A stretch of DNA of 64,000 nucleotides from G963667675 sp965249215 (GCA_965249215.1 CBDFLN010000002.1:1426001-1490000); one strand, 5' to 3'. Shown: positions 33,506 through 42,715, counted from the stretch's first letter. The notes: generated by a model not told the origin, from the letters alone. Numbers and translations: made by a program.

Positions 33506-35272
33506 TTATTGCTCCAGCCAGACCTCGTCAAAGTACAGATTCGGACTTATCGGGTTCAGGACTAGATTCTTCACCCGGTTTGAAGCTCCGGCTAGCTGTG
33601 GCCGGGAGGCGATGGCCAGCTGCGGCACATGCTCCGCCAAGAAGGCCTGTATCTCCCCATAGGTCACTATTTGCTGTTCCAGGGTCTCCCCGCCGGCCCG
33701 TTCAATGAGCGCGTCCAACTGTTGCGCCAACGGGCCCACAGTGAAAATATCCCCACCGTAGGGAGCGAACTCAGCGCCCTCAACAAGGTGTTTGTCAAAG
33801 TAGCTGATAGCCCACTTGGCATCGCTGTGGTACCCAGAGACCAGGACGTGGTTCGGGTTGGCCCGGGGCGAATACCAGTAGACGGTCAAGGGCCCGACGG
33901 GAAATATCTCGCTCCAGAACTGGGACGAGGGGTGCCTCTGTATATCGACTCGAATACCTGCCTCAGCCGCGCTTTGTTGGAATACCACCGGAAGCTCAAG
34001 CATTCCCGGCCCAAGGTCAGCCGTGTTTATGGTGATGTCGATGCCATCCGGGTAACCGGCCTCCGCCAGCAGCGCCTTGGCCTTATCCGGATCGTAGGTT
34101 GGCTCATGTTCGGAAGCGTAGCGGGGGTCTTTGGGCCAAACAGGGCTATCGTTGGTAGGGGTGCCCAAGCCCAGGAATGCGACCTGGTTGACCAACTCCC
34201 GGTCGACGGCGTATCGCAAGGCCTGACGCACCAGCTTGTTGTCAAAAGGCGGGAGTTGGTTGTTTATGGCTATCCCGATGAAGCCCGATCCCTCGGTTTG
34301 GTAGACCTGGGTGGTGGGATTAGCGTTGATAGAAGCGATCTGCTGGGGTTCTATAGGCGGCGGTATTACGTCAATCTCACCGTTCAACAGCGCCAATCGC
34401 CGGGCAGCGGGTTCCGGGATACCCACGAACACCAGCTCATCCAGGTAAGGCAGTCCCTCATTCCAATAATTGGGGTTCCGTACCATAGTCACCCGTTCCT
34501 GGGGCAGCAACTCTTCGAGCATGAACGGGCCTGTGCCGTAGACCTCCTCACCCGAGGCCAGCTTATCGATATCAGTATCGGAGTCCAGAATGACCGATTG
34601 ATACAGCTGCAGGGAGTCGAGGAAGAAGCCGTTTGGGGAATGGTGCTCAAAACGAACGGTGTAGTCGTCCACCGCAACTATATTCTCGACGCTGCTATAG
34701 TGGGCAACCTGGGTGGAAATATCGGGGTCTCGATTTCGGTTGAGGCTAAAGACCACGTCCTCCGCCGTAAAATCGGCCCCGTTGTGGAACTTCACCCCCT
34801 CCCGCAAGTAGAAGGTGTAGGTCTTGACATCGTCGCTGATGTCCCAGTGGGTGGCTAGGACGCCTTCGAACGTGGCGTCGGAGGTGATGCGAATCAAGGG
34901 TTCGAAGCAATTCTCCATCGCATCGATTATGATTGCGGCCTCGGCCTGGGCTGGGTCCAGCGTCGAGTGGTCAGTGGGATACGCTGCCGTTAGCCGGCCG
35001 CCACGCTGAACCTCCGGCTCTAGCGTCATGGCCTCCGTAGGCTCCGGTGTCATGGCCTCCGTAGGCTCCGGCGTCATGGCCTCCACAGTAGGCTCCGGCG
35101 TCATGGCCTCCACAGTAGGCTCCGGCGTCATGGCCTCGGTGGGCTCTACCACGGCTTCCGTAGGCGCCGCTGTCGGTTCGTCGGCCTGGCCGCAGGCTAT
35201 TGCCAACACAAGTAGTAACGCGGCCATCAGGGGCAGGAAGAGTCCAAAATGCAACCAAGGCTTCCTAGACAT
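33506..35272 (-). CDS. ABC substrate-binding lipoprotein (SBP_bac_5), copy 2
   Basis: A 588-residue paralogue. Signal peptide MSRKPWLHFGLFLPLMAALL with lipobox LAIAC, a linker of tandem EAMTPEPTV-type repeats (about residues 35-85), and the SBP_bac_5 domain (HSTLDPAQAEAAII, TYTFYLREGVKFHNGADFTAEDVVF in part, YGTGPFMLEELLPQERVTMVRNPNYW in part). The start is ATG at 35272, 8 bases after GGAGG; a GTG directly before it is the alternative. Closest to copy 1 (shared LRQALRYAVDRELVNQVAF). Ends in YFDEVWLEQ, like copy 3 (WLEQ). Confidence 0.92.
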   Translation of the reverse strand: MSRKPWLHFGLFLPLMAALLLVLAIACGQADEPTAAPTEAVVEPTEAMTPEPTVEAMTPEPTVEAMTPEPTEAMTPEPTEAMTLEPEVQRGGRLTAAYPTDHSTLDPAQAEAAIIIDAMENCFEPLIRITSDATFEGVLATHWDISDDVKTYTFYLREGVKFHNGADFTAEDVVFSLNRNRDPDISTQVAHYSSVENIVAVDDYTVRFEHHSPNGFFLDSLQLYQSVILDSDTDIDKLASGEEVYGTGPFMLEELLPQERVTMVRNPNYWNEGLPYLDELVFVGIPEPAARRLALLNGEIDVIPPPIEPQQIASINANPTTQVYQTEGSGFIGIAINNQLPPFDNKLVRQALRYAVDRELVNQVAFLGLGTPTNDSPVWPKDPRYASEHEPTYDPDKAKALLAEAGYPDGIDITINTADLGPGMLELPVVFQQSAAEAGIRVDIQRHPSSQFWSEIFPVGPLTVYWYSPRANPNHVLVSGYHSDAKWAISYFDKHLVEGAEFAPYGGDIFTVGPLAQQLDALIERAGGETLEQQIVTYGEIQAFLAEHVPQLAIASRPQLAGASNRVKNLVLNPISPNLYFDEVWLEQ

Positions 35273-35380
35273 CACTAAACCTCCGCGAAAGATTGGTTCG
35301 TGGCGGCGCTCCTTGGGCTTAGCTCAAGGCCTAGCGCGAGCTGCCTTGAGTCCCGGAATAGTGAACCCATTCCTATAGCC

Positions 35381-35415
35381 ATGGCCGGCGGGGGTTCAGA
35401 ACCCCCACCGGCCAT
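35381..35415 (-). terminator. hairpin after the first binding protein
   Basis: 16-bp stem ATGGCCGGCGGGGGTT / AACCCCCACCGGCCAT (one mismatch) with a CAG loop, between copies 1 and 2 of the binding-protein genes. Very stable; likely a terminator or a 3' stabilising structure. Confidence 0.6.
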
Positions 35416-35476
35416 TCAGCATTCCTTCAAGCACGTTAGGCTGAAGAGCTACCTCGCGAGCGAGATGGGCCGTCCG

Positions 35477-37276
35477 CTATGGCTGCAGCCAGACGGTGTC
35501 GTAAAAAATATCACCGCTTATCCCACTCAGTGTAAGACCCTGCACGTTGTTGCCAACTCCTGCCAAGTTCGCCCAGGAGACGATGGCGAGACCTGGCACT
35601 TGGTCGGCCAGGAAGGCCTGGACCTCATTATAGGTCGCCTTTCGGTCTTCCACGCTCTCGCCCCTGGCCCGTTCGATGAGCATGTCCAATTGTTGCGCCA
35701 ACGGACCCGGGGTATCGGTGAAAACGCTCTCATAAGTAGTCCAGTCGGCGATACCGTACGGAGCGAACTCATAGCCATCTTTCAATATTTTGTCGAAGTA
35801 GGTCACGGCCCACGTCTCGGCGCTGTGGTAAGTAATGGTCAGGGAGTGGTTCGGTTCGGCCCGTGGTGAATTCCAGAAGACGGTCAAAGGCCCGTTGGGA
35901 TATACCGAGCCCCAGAACCCGTCAGACGGGTGCACATTGATTTCGACGTTAATGCCCGCCGCCGCGGCGCTGTCTTTGAATGCAATCGGCAGTTCGAGCA
36001 TCCCGTTACCCAGGTCCGTAGTCTCTATGCTGATATCGATGCCATCCGGGTAACCGGCCTCCGCCAGCAGCGCCCTGGCCTTCTCCGGGTCGTACTCAGC
36101 TTCATATTCGGAAGCGTAGAAGCGGGAGTCCCCCGGCCAAACCGGGCTGTCGTTCATGGGGGCGGCCAAGCCCTGGAAGGCTGCCTGGTTGACCAGGTCC
36201 CGGTCGATGGCGTAGCGCAGGGCTTGCCGCACCAGCTTGTTGTCGAAAGGCGGGATTTGGTTGTTTATGGCTATCCCTGTCCAGCCCGATGACTCAACGT
36301 TGATCACGCGGGTGGTGGGATTGGCGTTTATGGAGGCGACCTGCGAGGGTGCGAGTTCGGTGACTAGGTCCACCTCGCCGTTCAGTAGCGCCAACCGCCG
36401 GCCTACCTGTTCCTGGATACCCAGATATATCACCTCGTCCAGGTACGGCATACTGCCGCTCCAGTGACTGGGGTTCCGCACCATGGTTATCCGTTCCCTT
36501 GGCAGCAACTCTTCGAGCATGAAGGGGCCGGTACCGTAGACCTCTTCGGCCGACCTCAGCTTTTCGATATCGGCCTCGGAGTCCAGTATGGCCGCCTGAA
36601 TTAGAAACAGGGTGTCCAATAGAAGGACGTTGGGGGCACTCAGGACGAGCCGGACGGTGTAGTCGTCCACTGCGACCACATCCTCAACTGTGCCAAGCTT
36701 GCTAGCCAGGACGGAGATGTCCGGGTTCCGAGCCCGACCAAGGCTAAAGACTACGTCCTCGGCGGTGAAGTCGGCCCCGTTGTGGAACGTGACCCCTTGC
36801 CGCAGATTGAAGGTGTAGGTCATGAAGTCGTCGCTGATGTCCCAGGACTCGGCCAGAACGGGAACGTAGGAAGCATCGGGAGCGAGGCGAATCAAGGGCT
36901 CGAAAACCTGATCGAGCATATTGAGTATTATTCCGGCCTCGGCATCGACGGGGTCCGGAGGCGAGTGGTCCGGGGAATTTGCCACCGTGAGGCTGCCGCC
37001 GTACAGGGGCTCTGGCTCCATCATGGTGTCTTCCGGCGCAGGCTCTTCCATGGCTTCCGTAGGCTCTTCCATGGCTTCCGTAGGCTCTTCCATGGCTTCC
37101 GTAGGCTCTTCCATGGCCTCCGTAGGCTCTTCCATAGCTTCTGTAGGCGCTGCCGTGGCTTCCGGCGGGGTTGTTGCTTCCTCAGCTTCGCCGCACGCCA
37201 GTGCGAAGAGGACGGACACCAACGCCGCGGCCAGAATGACCAGCAGCGGGTTCAGGCTACGTATCCTGGGTTTCAT
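35477..37276 (-). CDS. ABC substrate-binding lipoprotein (SBP_bac_5), copy 1
   Basis: A 599-residue member of the trio. Signal peptide MKPRIRSLNPLLVILAAALV, lipobox FALAC, then five tandem EAMEEPT units in the linker (about residues 45-85) and the SBP_bac_5 domain (TYTFNLRQGVTFHNGADFTA in part, YGTGPFMLEELLPRERITMV in part, LLAEAGYPDGIDISIE). The ATG at 37276 has AGGAG upstream; the frame remains open further up but is not signal-like. A consensus promoter at 37387 starts the block. The C-terminus differs slightly (WLQP). Confidence 0.92.
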   Translation of the reverse strand: MKPRIRSLNPLLVILAAALVSVLFALACGEAEEATTPPEATAAPTEAMEEPTEAMEEPTEAMEEPTEAMEEPTEAMEEPAPEDTMMEPEPLYGGSLTVANSPDHSPPDPVDAEAGIILNMLDQVFEPLIRLAPDASYVPVLAESWDISDDFMTYTFNLRQGVTFHNGADFTAEDVVFSLGRARNPDISVLASKLGTVEDVVAVDDYTVRLVLSAPNVLLLDTLFLIQAAILDSEADIEKLRSAEEVYGTGPFMLEELLPRERITMVRNPSHWSGSMPYLDEVIYLGIQEQVGRRLALLNGEVDLVTELAPSQVASINANPTTRVINVESSGWTGIAINNQIPPFDNKLVRQALRYAIDRDLVNQAAFQGLAAPMNDSPVWPGDSRFYASEYEAEYDPEKARALLAEAGYPDGIDISIETTDLGNGMLELPIAFKDSAAAAGINVEINVHPSDGFWGSVYPNGPLTVFWNSPRAEPNHSLTITYHSAETWAVTYFDKILKDGYEFAPYGIADWTTYESVFTDTPGPLAQQLDMLIERARGESVEDRKATYNEVQAFLADQVPGLAIVSWANLAGVGNNVQGLTLSGISGDIFYDTVWLQP

Positions 37277-37386
37277 CTCAGACTCCTGCTTGAGGGTTAT
37301 CGCAATATTGATTTTGGTATGCCGATTCTGTTTATACGCAAGTACGCTGCCGGTGGATTGCTTCGCAGGCACCGGCAAGGCAACGG

Positions 37387-37415
37387 ATTCTATCAGAGCA
37401 TCTCAGGACTGTCAA
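37387..37415 (-). promoter_or_regulatory. promoter of the binding-protein cluster
   Basis: Minus strand: perfect -35 TTGACA (37410-37415), 17-base spacer, -10 TAGAAT (37387-37392), about 110 bases before the copy 1 start. The sequence from -35 to -10 resembles that at 28707-28735 before dppB (TTGACAG ... CTGATAG). Confidence 0.75.
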
Positions 37416-37554
37416 CAAACCGGAACGGTCAAAATTTAAAGCTGCCGCCGCCTCACAGATCGAGCCTCCGGAAGGGGCGAAGCGAGGTAGGTTGACAAGA
37501 GATTAGGACGGGGTTAGAGGAGTGGGAGATCTCGCGGTGGGGCTGGACGTATGG

Positions 37555-37631
37555 TGGCGACCCGGAGCGGATTCGAACCGCCGATCTCTGGCTTGACAGG
37601 CCAGTATGTTAAACCGCTACACCACCGGGCC
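37555..37631 (-). tRNA. tRNA-Asp (GUC)
   Basis: Complete 77-base cloverleaf on the minus strand: acceptor GGCCCGG / CCGGGTC, anticodon stem CTGGC/GCCAG around loop CTGTCAA (anticodon GTC), T arm GGCGGTTCGAATCCGC, encoded CCA. Confidence 0.95.
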
Positions 37632-37671
37632 CCAAGTTCCGCCGGGTCCAGGCGGACATCCGGCAATTTCG

Positions 37672-37700
37672 AGTGTATGATTTCAGCCAATTTGTGTCAA
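37672..37700 (-). promoter_or_regulatory. promoter of tRNA-Asp
   Basis: Minus strand: -35 TTGACA (37695-37700), 17-base spacer, -10 TACACT (37672-37677), 40 bases before the tRNA. Confidence 0.7.
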
Positions 37701-37950
37701 GCAGCCGCCCAGGTCGGACCGGCCCGCCGAGGCAATTTCTTACCTTGGTTGACATAGGGGAGCAACGGCAATTGGGGTGTATGACCGGACAAATAGAAAA
37801 CACCCATGGATCCGGCGAACGCACGAGGGCCACCTGCACCCAAGTGCGGACTGGAGCGAGCAACCGGGTTATTCGTCTGGACGTGTTCGGTTTAAGGTAA
37901 ACTAGGGGCGACGGATTTCCAGCGGGCGTAAGCTCGCCGGCGGAGGGTCC

Positions 37951-38814
37951 ATGAAGGACAAAGTCTGTTTGATCACCGGAGCAACGGCGGGGATCGGCAA
38001 GGCGGCGGCGGCAGGCCTGGCCAACCTGGGGGCGACCCTTGTCCTGGTCGGCCGGGACCTTGAAAAGACGAGAGCTACCGTTGAGCAAATTCAGGCAGAA
38101 ACGGGGAACGAGGAAATCAGCTTCTTCATCGCCGATTTATCTTCCCAGCAAGCAATTCGGCAGCTGGCCGATGACTTCAAGGCCCGATTCCAGAGGCTGG
38201 ACGTCTTGGTGAACAACGCCGGGGCCCTGATGCTGTCGCGCCAGGAATCGGTGGACGGCATAGAAATGACGATAGCTCTGAACCACCTGAGCTACTACTT
38301 GCTTACCAACTTGCTGCTGGACCTGCTAAAGTCCAGCGCTCCGTCGCGCATCGTCAACGTGGCGTCGGACGCCCATCAGAACGCCCACCTGGAGTTCGAC
38401 GACCTCCAGTGCCAGAAGGGCTACGGCGGGTACAAGGCTTACGGGCGGTCCAAGCTGGCCAACCTACTTTTTACCTACGAGTTGGCCCGCAGGTTGGAAG
38501 GAACGGGAGTCACCGCGAACTGCCTGCACCCCGGTCTGGTTGCCACCAGCTTCATGGCGACGAACAACGGGTTGCGGGGCCTGCTGTACAACTTCTTCCT
38601 GAAAAGGATCGGCAGAAGCGTCGAAGACGGGGCCCGGACTACTATCTACCTAGCCTCTTCGGACGAGGTTGAAGGGGTGTCCGGAGGTTACTTCATGGAC
38701 GAAGGGCTGGTGGATTCGTCCCAGGCTTCTTATGACAAAGACGAATCAATGCGGCTTTGGGGGGAAAGCGAGGCGCTTACCGGTCTTGGGACCACCGGAG
38801 ACGAAGACCCATAG
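37951..38814 (+). CDS. short-chain dehydrogenase (retinol-dehydrogenase-like SDR)
   Basis: A 287-residue NAD(P)-dependent oxidoreductase. Cofactor motif TGATAGIG (residues 9-16), NNAG, the catalytic Ser in NVASDAH, and Y164/K168 in AYGRSKLANL. The C-terminal part CLHPGLVATSF and VSGGYFMDE resembles retinol/WW-domain oxidoreductase-type SDRs. Substrate unknown. GGAGG precedes the ATG. Stand-alone gene. Confidence 0.92.
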   Translation: MKDKVCLITGATAGIGKAAAAGLANLGATLVLVGRDLEKTRATVEQIQAETGNEEISFFIADLSSQQAIRQLADDFKARFQRLDVLVNNAGALMLSRQESVDGIEMTIALNHLSYYLLTNLLLDLLKSSAPSRIVNVASDAHQNAHLEFDDLQCQKGYGGYKAYGRSKLANLLFTYELARRLEGTGVTANCLHPGLVATSFMATNNGLRGLLYNFFLKRIGRSVEDGARTTIYLASSDEVEGVSGGYFMDEGLVDSSQASYDKDESMRLWGESEALTGLGTTGDEDP

Positions 38815-38887
38815 GCGTTGCCGGAAACGGCTTGGCCCTGCTGGATTTTGAACCCTTTCCGAGGTTCCTTTTGAAGCTGAGTCAAAC

Positions 38888-38916
38888 TTGACACCGCTGG
38901 CCTCTAACTTTACGAT
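38888..38916 (+). promoter_or_regulatory. promoter of the DUF1800-DUF1501 genes
   Basis: -35 TTGACA (38888-38893), exact 17-base spacer, -10 TACGAT (38911-38916), 57 bases before the DUF1800 start. Confidence 0.7.
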
Positions 38917-38972
38917 ATACAAGTCCTGAAATGACAGGAAACTATTGATGATATGGCCCTGGGAGGGTAGCC

Positions 38973-40376
38973 ATGGCCAACCGTGACGAGCTGGCATTAA
39001 TGGCCCACTTGATGCGTCGCGCCGGATTCGGGGCGAGGCGCGAAGAGTTAAAGGCTAAGGTAGCAGCCGGATACGAAGCTACCGTGGAAGAGTTGATCAA
39101 CCCGCACGACCATCCGCCTATAGACGAAGACATCATGTCCCGGTTAATGCCGGGCTTCGAGGGTTCCGCCCTGGTGGTGAACAACGGCGCGGCCTGGATG
39201 TACCGGATGGTCAACTCACCGCGCCCTTTAGAAGAAAAGATGGCCCTGTTCTTGCACCAGTTGTTCGCCACGGGGTTCGCCAAGGTGGACAACGCTCCTG
39301 AACTTGCGGCACAGTTCCAGATGTTCCGCCGCCACGGTTTCGGGAAGTTCCGGAACTTGCTGGTGGAGCTGGCCAAGAACCCGGCCATGATCTTCTGGCT
39401 GGACAACCATGGCAACCACAAGGGGGCGATTAACGAGAACTGGGGCCGGGAGCTGTTGGAACTGTTCTCCATGGGCGTGGGCAACTACAGCGAGGATGAC
39501 ATTAAAGAGGCGTCACGGGCCTTTACCGGCTGGACAATACCGGTGAAGATTCCGCAGCAACCCCTGGGCCGGTTTTTCTGGAGCTTCGAGTTCCAGCCCG
39601 AGGACCACGACTACGGCGAGAAGACATTTCTGGGCCATACTGGCTGTTTCGACGGAGACGACATCATAGACATCATCGTCAAGCAGCCGGCGACGGCCCG
39701 GTTCCTAACGCGTCACCTGTACAACTTCTTCGTGGCCGACGAAGTCCAGGTGCCCGCCTGGAACATCACCTCTCCCCAAGACCCGGATGCCATCGAGGCC
39801 CTGGTGGAGGAGTACAACCGCACCGACGGCGACATACGGTGTATTCTGCGAGTCCTTTTCAACTCGGATTTCTTCAAGAATGCCCGGTTAACCAAGGTGA
39901 AGAGTCCGGCGGAGTTGGTCGCTGGAACGGTGCGAATGGCCGGCAATTACAACGGCCCCGGGCCCGGCTATACCGAGCTGGCCATGGAGTGCAACTACCA
40001 AGGCCAGGAACTGCTCAATCCTCCCAGCGTGGAAAGCTGGCACACCGGGTCTGAATGGATAGACGGGGGAGCACTGGTCAGGCGAGTAAATTTCTCCGCC
40101 AAACTCTTGGGAGACACCAGTTTGCCCGGCGTGCAGGCCATGGTGCAACACATCAAAGCCCAGGGGAACCTGTCTCCCGAGCAGTTGGTGGACCAGTGCT
40201 TAGAGGTGGTCGGGCCCTTGGAGGTCAACGACGCCACCCGCGGGCAACTGCTGGAGCAGGCACGGCAGGGCGGCGACCTCCGCTGGGAGACTAAAGAAGA
40301 GTCCGAAGCATCCGAGTCTCGAATCGGTGTCCTGTTGGCCTTGGTCGCCGCTTCAAGAGACTATCAGTTCGCATAG
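38973..40376 (+). CDS. DUF1800 family protein
   Basis: A 467-residue protein: LMAHLMRRAGFGARREELKA at the start, LALFLHQLFATGFAKVDNAP-like segment, NWGRELLELFSMGVGNYSEDDIKEASRAFTGW (family core, cited in part), PATARFLTRHLYNFFVADE. DUF1800 proteins pair with DUF1501 proteins, as here, and are usually exported. This one starts immediately at the domain with no signal peptide, and a GGGAGGG site fixes the ATG at 38973, so it appears cytoplasmic. Biochemical role unknown. Confidence 0.9.
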   Translation: MANRDELALMAHLMRRAGFGARREELKAKVAAGYEATVEELINPHDHPPIDEDIMSRLMPGFEGSALVVNNGAAWMYRMVNSPRPLEEKMALFLHQLFATGFAKVDNAPELAAQFQMFRRHGFGKFRNLLVELAKNPAMIFWLDNHGNHKGAINENWGRELLELFSMGVGNYSEDDIKEASRAFTGWTIPVKIPQQPLGRFFWSFEFQPEDHDYGEKTFLGHTGCFDGDDIIDIIVKQPATARFLTRHLYNFFVADEVQVPAWNITSPQDPDAIEALVEEYNRTDGDIRCILRVLFNSDFFKNARLTKVKSPAELVAGTVRMAGNYNGPGPGYTELAMECNYQGQELLNPPSVESWHTGSEWIDGGALVRRVNFSAKLLGDTSLPGVQAMVQHIKAQGNLSPEQLVDQCLEVVGPLEVNDATRGQLLEQARQGGDLRWETKEESEASESRIGVLLALVAASRDYQFA

Positions 40377-40424
40377 GGATGCCATAGGGCGCGACCCGCC
40401 GATATAACGACTGGAGGATAACTA

Positions 40425-41555
40425 ATGACCACTACTCATAAAGACCCAGTGCTGGTCGTATTGCAGATGACCGGAGCAAACGACTATTTGAACAGCGTAA
40501 TTCCCTATACCGATCCCCTTTACTACGACAACCGACCGAAGGTAGGCATTCCCGAGGACCAGATGCTGCCCATCGACAGCGAGATGGCCTTCAACCCCGT
40601 GTTGGCGCCGGTGAAAAGGCTTTACGATGAAGGGAAGGTCGCACTAATCCACGGCATCGGCTACGAAAATTCGCCCCGATCCCACTTCAGGTCCATGGAC
40701 ATCTGGCACACATGCGAGCCCGATAAGATTGGCACAGAGGGCTGGGCCGCCAAGGTAGTGAGGGATCTGGACCCGAACGGGGAAAACGTATTGAAGGGGG
40801 TCAACGTCGGTCAGGGTCTGCCGCGTGCGCTGGCTCTCAAAGGGGTGCCCGTCACCTCGGTTTCAAACCTTGAGTCCTACGGAATCCTTTCCGGAGTCCC
40901 GGGGGTGGAACAGGAACGGGAGATGTTGCTGGAGCGGTTCGCCCGCATGTACTCGCCGGCAATAGGCACTGGGCCTACCATGGACTACCTGGGGCAAACC
41001 GGGAGGGACGCCCTAAAAGGAGCGGATGTTATCAGGGCGGCTCCAGCGAAGTACCAGTCCACGATAGAGTACGCCGATACTCCCGTAGGCAAGAACCTAA
41101 GGGACATGGCCAGTGTCTATCTGGCTGACCTGGGTACGCAGCTCTTCTACACCGCCTACGGCAGCTTCGACAGCCACTTCAATCAAACGCCAATGCATAA
41201 CCAACTGTGCACCGACATGTCACGGGCCATTACCGACTTCTTCGACGACTTGAAGGAGCACGACGCCGGCGACAACCTGGTAATGATGCTGTTTACCGAG
41301 TTCGGGCGCCGGGTGCGGGACAACGGCACCGGCACCGACCACGGGGCCGGCGGCGGGGCCATCGTCATAGGCAATAAAGTCAAGGGAGGGATGTATGGCG
41401 TCTATCCCTCTCTCAAGCCGGAGCACCTAACCGAGGGAGACCTGGAGCCCAACTACGACTTCCGGGGTCTGTACTCAACCATCATAGACAAATGGCTGGG
41501 CCTGGACCCAGTGCCCATAGTGGGCGGCAAGTACGAGCAACTGGACCTGTTCTAA
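40425..41555 (+). CDS. DUF1501 family protein (sulfatase/phosphatase-like fold)
   Basis: A 376-residue partner of the DUF1800 gene, 48 bases downstream, with GGAGG before the ATG. Family features: LHGIGYENSPRSHFRSMDIWHT, YTAYGSFDSHFNQ, LVMMLFTEFGRRVRDNGTGTDHGAGG (in part) and the C-terminal DFRGLYSTIIDKWLGLDP. Most family members carry a Tat signal; here the protein starts MTTTHKDPVLVVLQMTGAND, inside the fold, with none. Alkaline-phosphatase-like metal centre predicted from the family; activity unknown. Confidence 0.9.
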   Translation: MTTTHKDPVLVVLQMTGANDYLNSVIPYTDPLYYDNRPKVGIPEDQMLPIDSEMAFNPVLAPVKRLYDEGKVALIHGIGYENSPRSHFRSMDIWHTCEPDKIGTEGWAAKVVRDLDPNGENVLKGVNVGQGLPRALALKGVPVTSVSNLESYGILSGVPGVEQEREMLLERFARMYSPAIGTGPTMDYLGQTGRDALKGADVIRAAPAKYQSTIEYADTPVGKNLRDMASVYLADLGTQLFYTAYGSFDSHFNQTPMHNQLCTDMSRAITDFFDDLKEHDAGDNLVMMLFTEFGRRVRDNGTGTDHGAGGGAIVIGNKVKGGMYGVYPSLKPEHLTEGDLEPNYDFRGLYSTIIDKWLGLDPVPIVGGKYEQLDLF

Positions 41556-41658
41556 GTCTCCAAGCCAGCAACGGAAGGGTATTCCCAGCGGCGGCCGGCC
41601 CCTTCCAGTGCTGGCCGGTCGATTTGCCAATTTGATTGCCAATTAGGAGAGTTGCGCT

Positions 41659-42657
41659 ATGCTGACCACCGTCGCCGCCGGCCGAGTCTACCACTATAGC
41701 TACTGCATCGGCGCTTTCGGGACATCCGGCCGGACGTTCCAGAACCCGTATGACATCGCGCTGGGAAGCGGCGGCAAAATTTTCGTGTTAAACCGGGGAT
41801 CGGAAGGGATTGGCCAGCGGGTAACGGTTTGTTCCATGGACCACGACTACACTGGCGACTTCGGAAGCTACGGGACGGGTGACGGGCAGTTTATCTGGCC
41901 CAGCTCCATTGACCTGGACAGCCAGGAAAACGTCTACGTCTCAGACGACTACCTGAACCGGATTTCCGTCTACGACACCGAGGGCATTTTCGTGTCCCAC
42001 TGGGGCCAGCCGGGTAGCGGCGAGGGCGAGTTGAACGGGCCGGCTGGGATTGCCTTCGACCAAGACGACCATATCTACGTCGTGGACTGCAATAGCAACC
42101 GAATCCAGAAGTTCACCAAAGACGGGAAGTTCCTTTTCCAATGGGGAAGCCCGGGCAACGGCGACGGAGAGTTCGATATGCCCTGGGGCGTCTGCCTGGA
42201 CCGGGACGGCAACGTCTATGTGGCCGATTGGAGGAACAACCGGGTGCAGAAGTTCTCTCCCGACGGTGAGATGCTGTTGAAGTTCGAGGCTTCACCGGCA
42301 GGAGTCGGCTCCCTGCACCGCCCCACGGGCGTAGCCGTGGATTCGGAAGGTGACGTTTACGTGACCGATTGGGGCAACGAACGGGTGCAGGTCTATGCTC
42401 CGGACGGAAGCTTCATCACGTCTTTGACGGGAGATGCCCAGGAACCCTCGCCCTGGGCACAAGTCTGGCTTGAGGCGAGCCCCAGCGTGGTAAAGGCCCG
42501 GCGCAGGGTAAACCTGGAGCCGGAATGGCGGTTCGGGCGGCCGGTGGCGGTGAAGGTGGACGAACGGGACAGGATAATTGTGCTGGAGAGTTGGCGGGGC
42601 CGCATTCAGGTCTACGACAAAGACAAGGACTACGAGGATTTCCCTCTGAGCCTTTAG
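41659..42657 (+). CDS. NHL-repeat beta-propeller protein
   Basis: A 332-residue protein made of about six NHL blades, each with the pattern P.G(I/V)A.D..G.(V/I)YV.D..N.R(I/V)Q.F: for example PAGIAFDQDDHIYVVDCNSN, PWGVCLDRDGNVYVADWRNN, PTGVAVDSEGDVYVTDWGNE. The last blade is interrupted by an insertion around residues 260-290. No signal peptide or membrane segment. AGGAG before the ATG. Follows the DUF1800/DUF1501 pair in the same direction, 103 bases away, and may be co-transcribed. A scaffold or ligand-binding role is likely; target unknown. Confidence 0.88.
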   Translation: MLTTVAAGRVYHYSYCIGAFGTSGRTFQNPYDIALGSGGKIFVLNRGSEGIGQRVTVCSMDHDYTGDFGSYGTGDGQFIWPSSIDLDSQENVYVSDDYLNRISVYDTEGIFVSHWGQPGSGEGELNGPAGIAFDQDDHIYVVDCNSNRIQKFTKDGKFLFQWGSPGNGDGEFDMPWGVCLDRDGNVYVADWRNNRVQKFSPDGEMLLKFEASPAGVGSLHRPTGVAVDSEGDVYVTDWGNERVQVYAPDGSFITSLTGDAQEPSPWAQVWLEASPSVVKARRRVNLEPEWRFGRPVAVKVDERDRIIVLESWRGRIQVYDKDKDYEDFPLSL

Positions 42658-42715
42658 AGCTGTTCTGCTCTGGACTGGAGGGGCGCAAGTCCTGCCAAAT
42701 CCCCTAAGACAAAAG

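Noticed and set aside
36996..37170. Regular direct repeats that resemble a CRISPR array
   Set aside because: The repeats encode EAMEEPT units in the linker of a lipoprotein, lack unique spacers and stay in frame. No cas gene is in the window.
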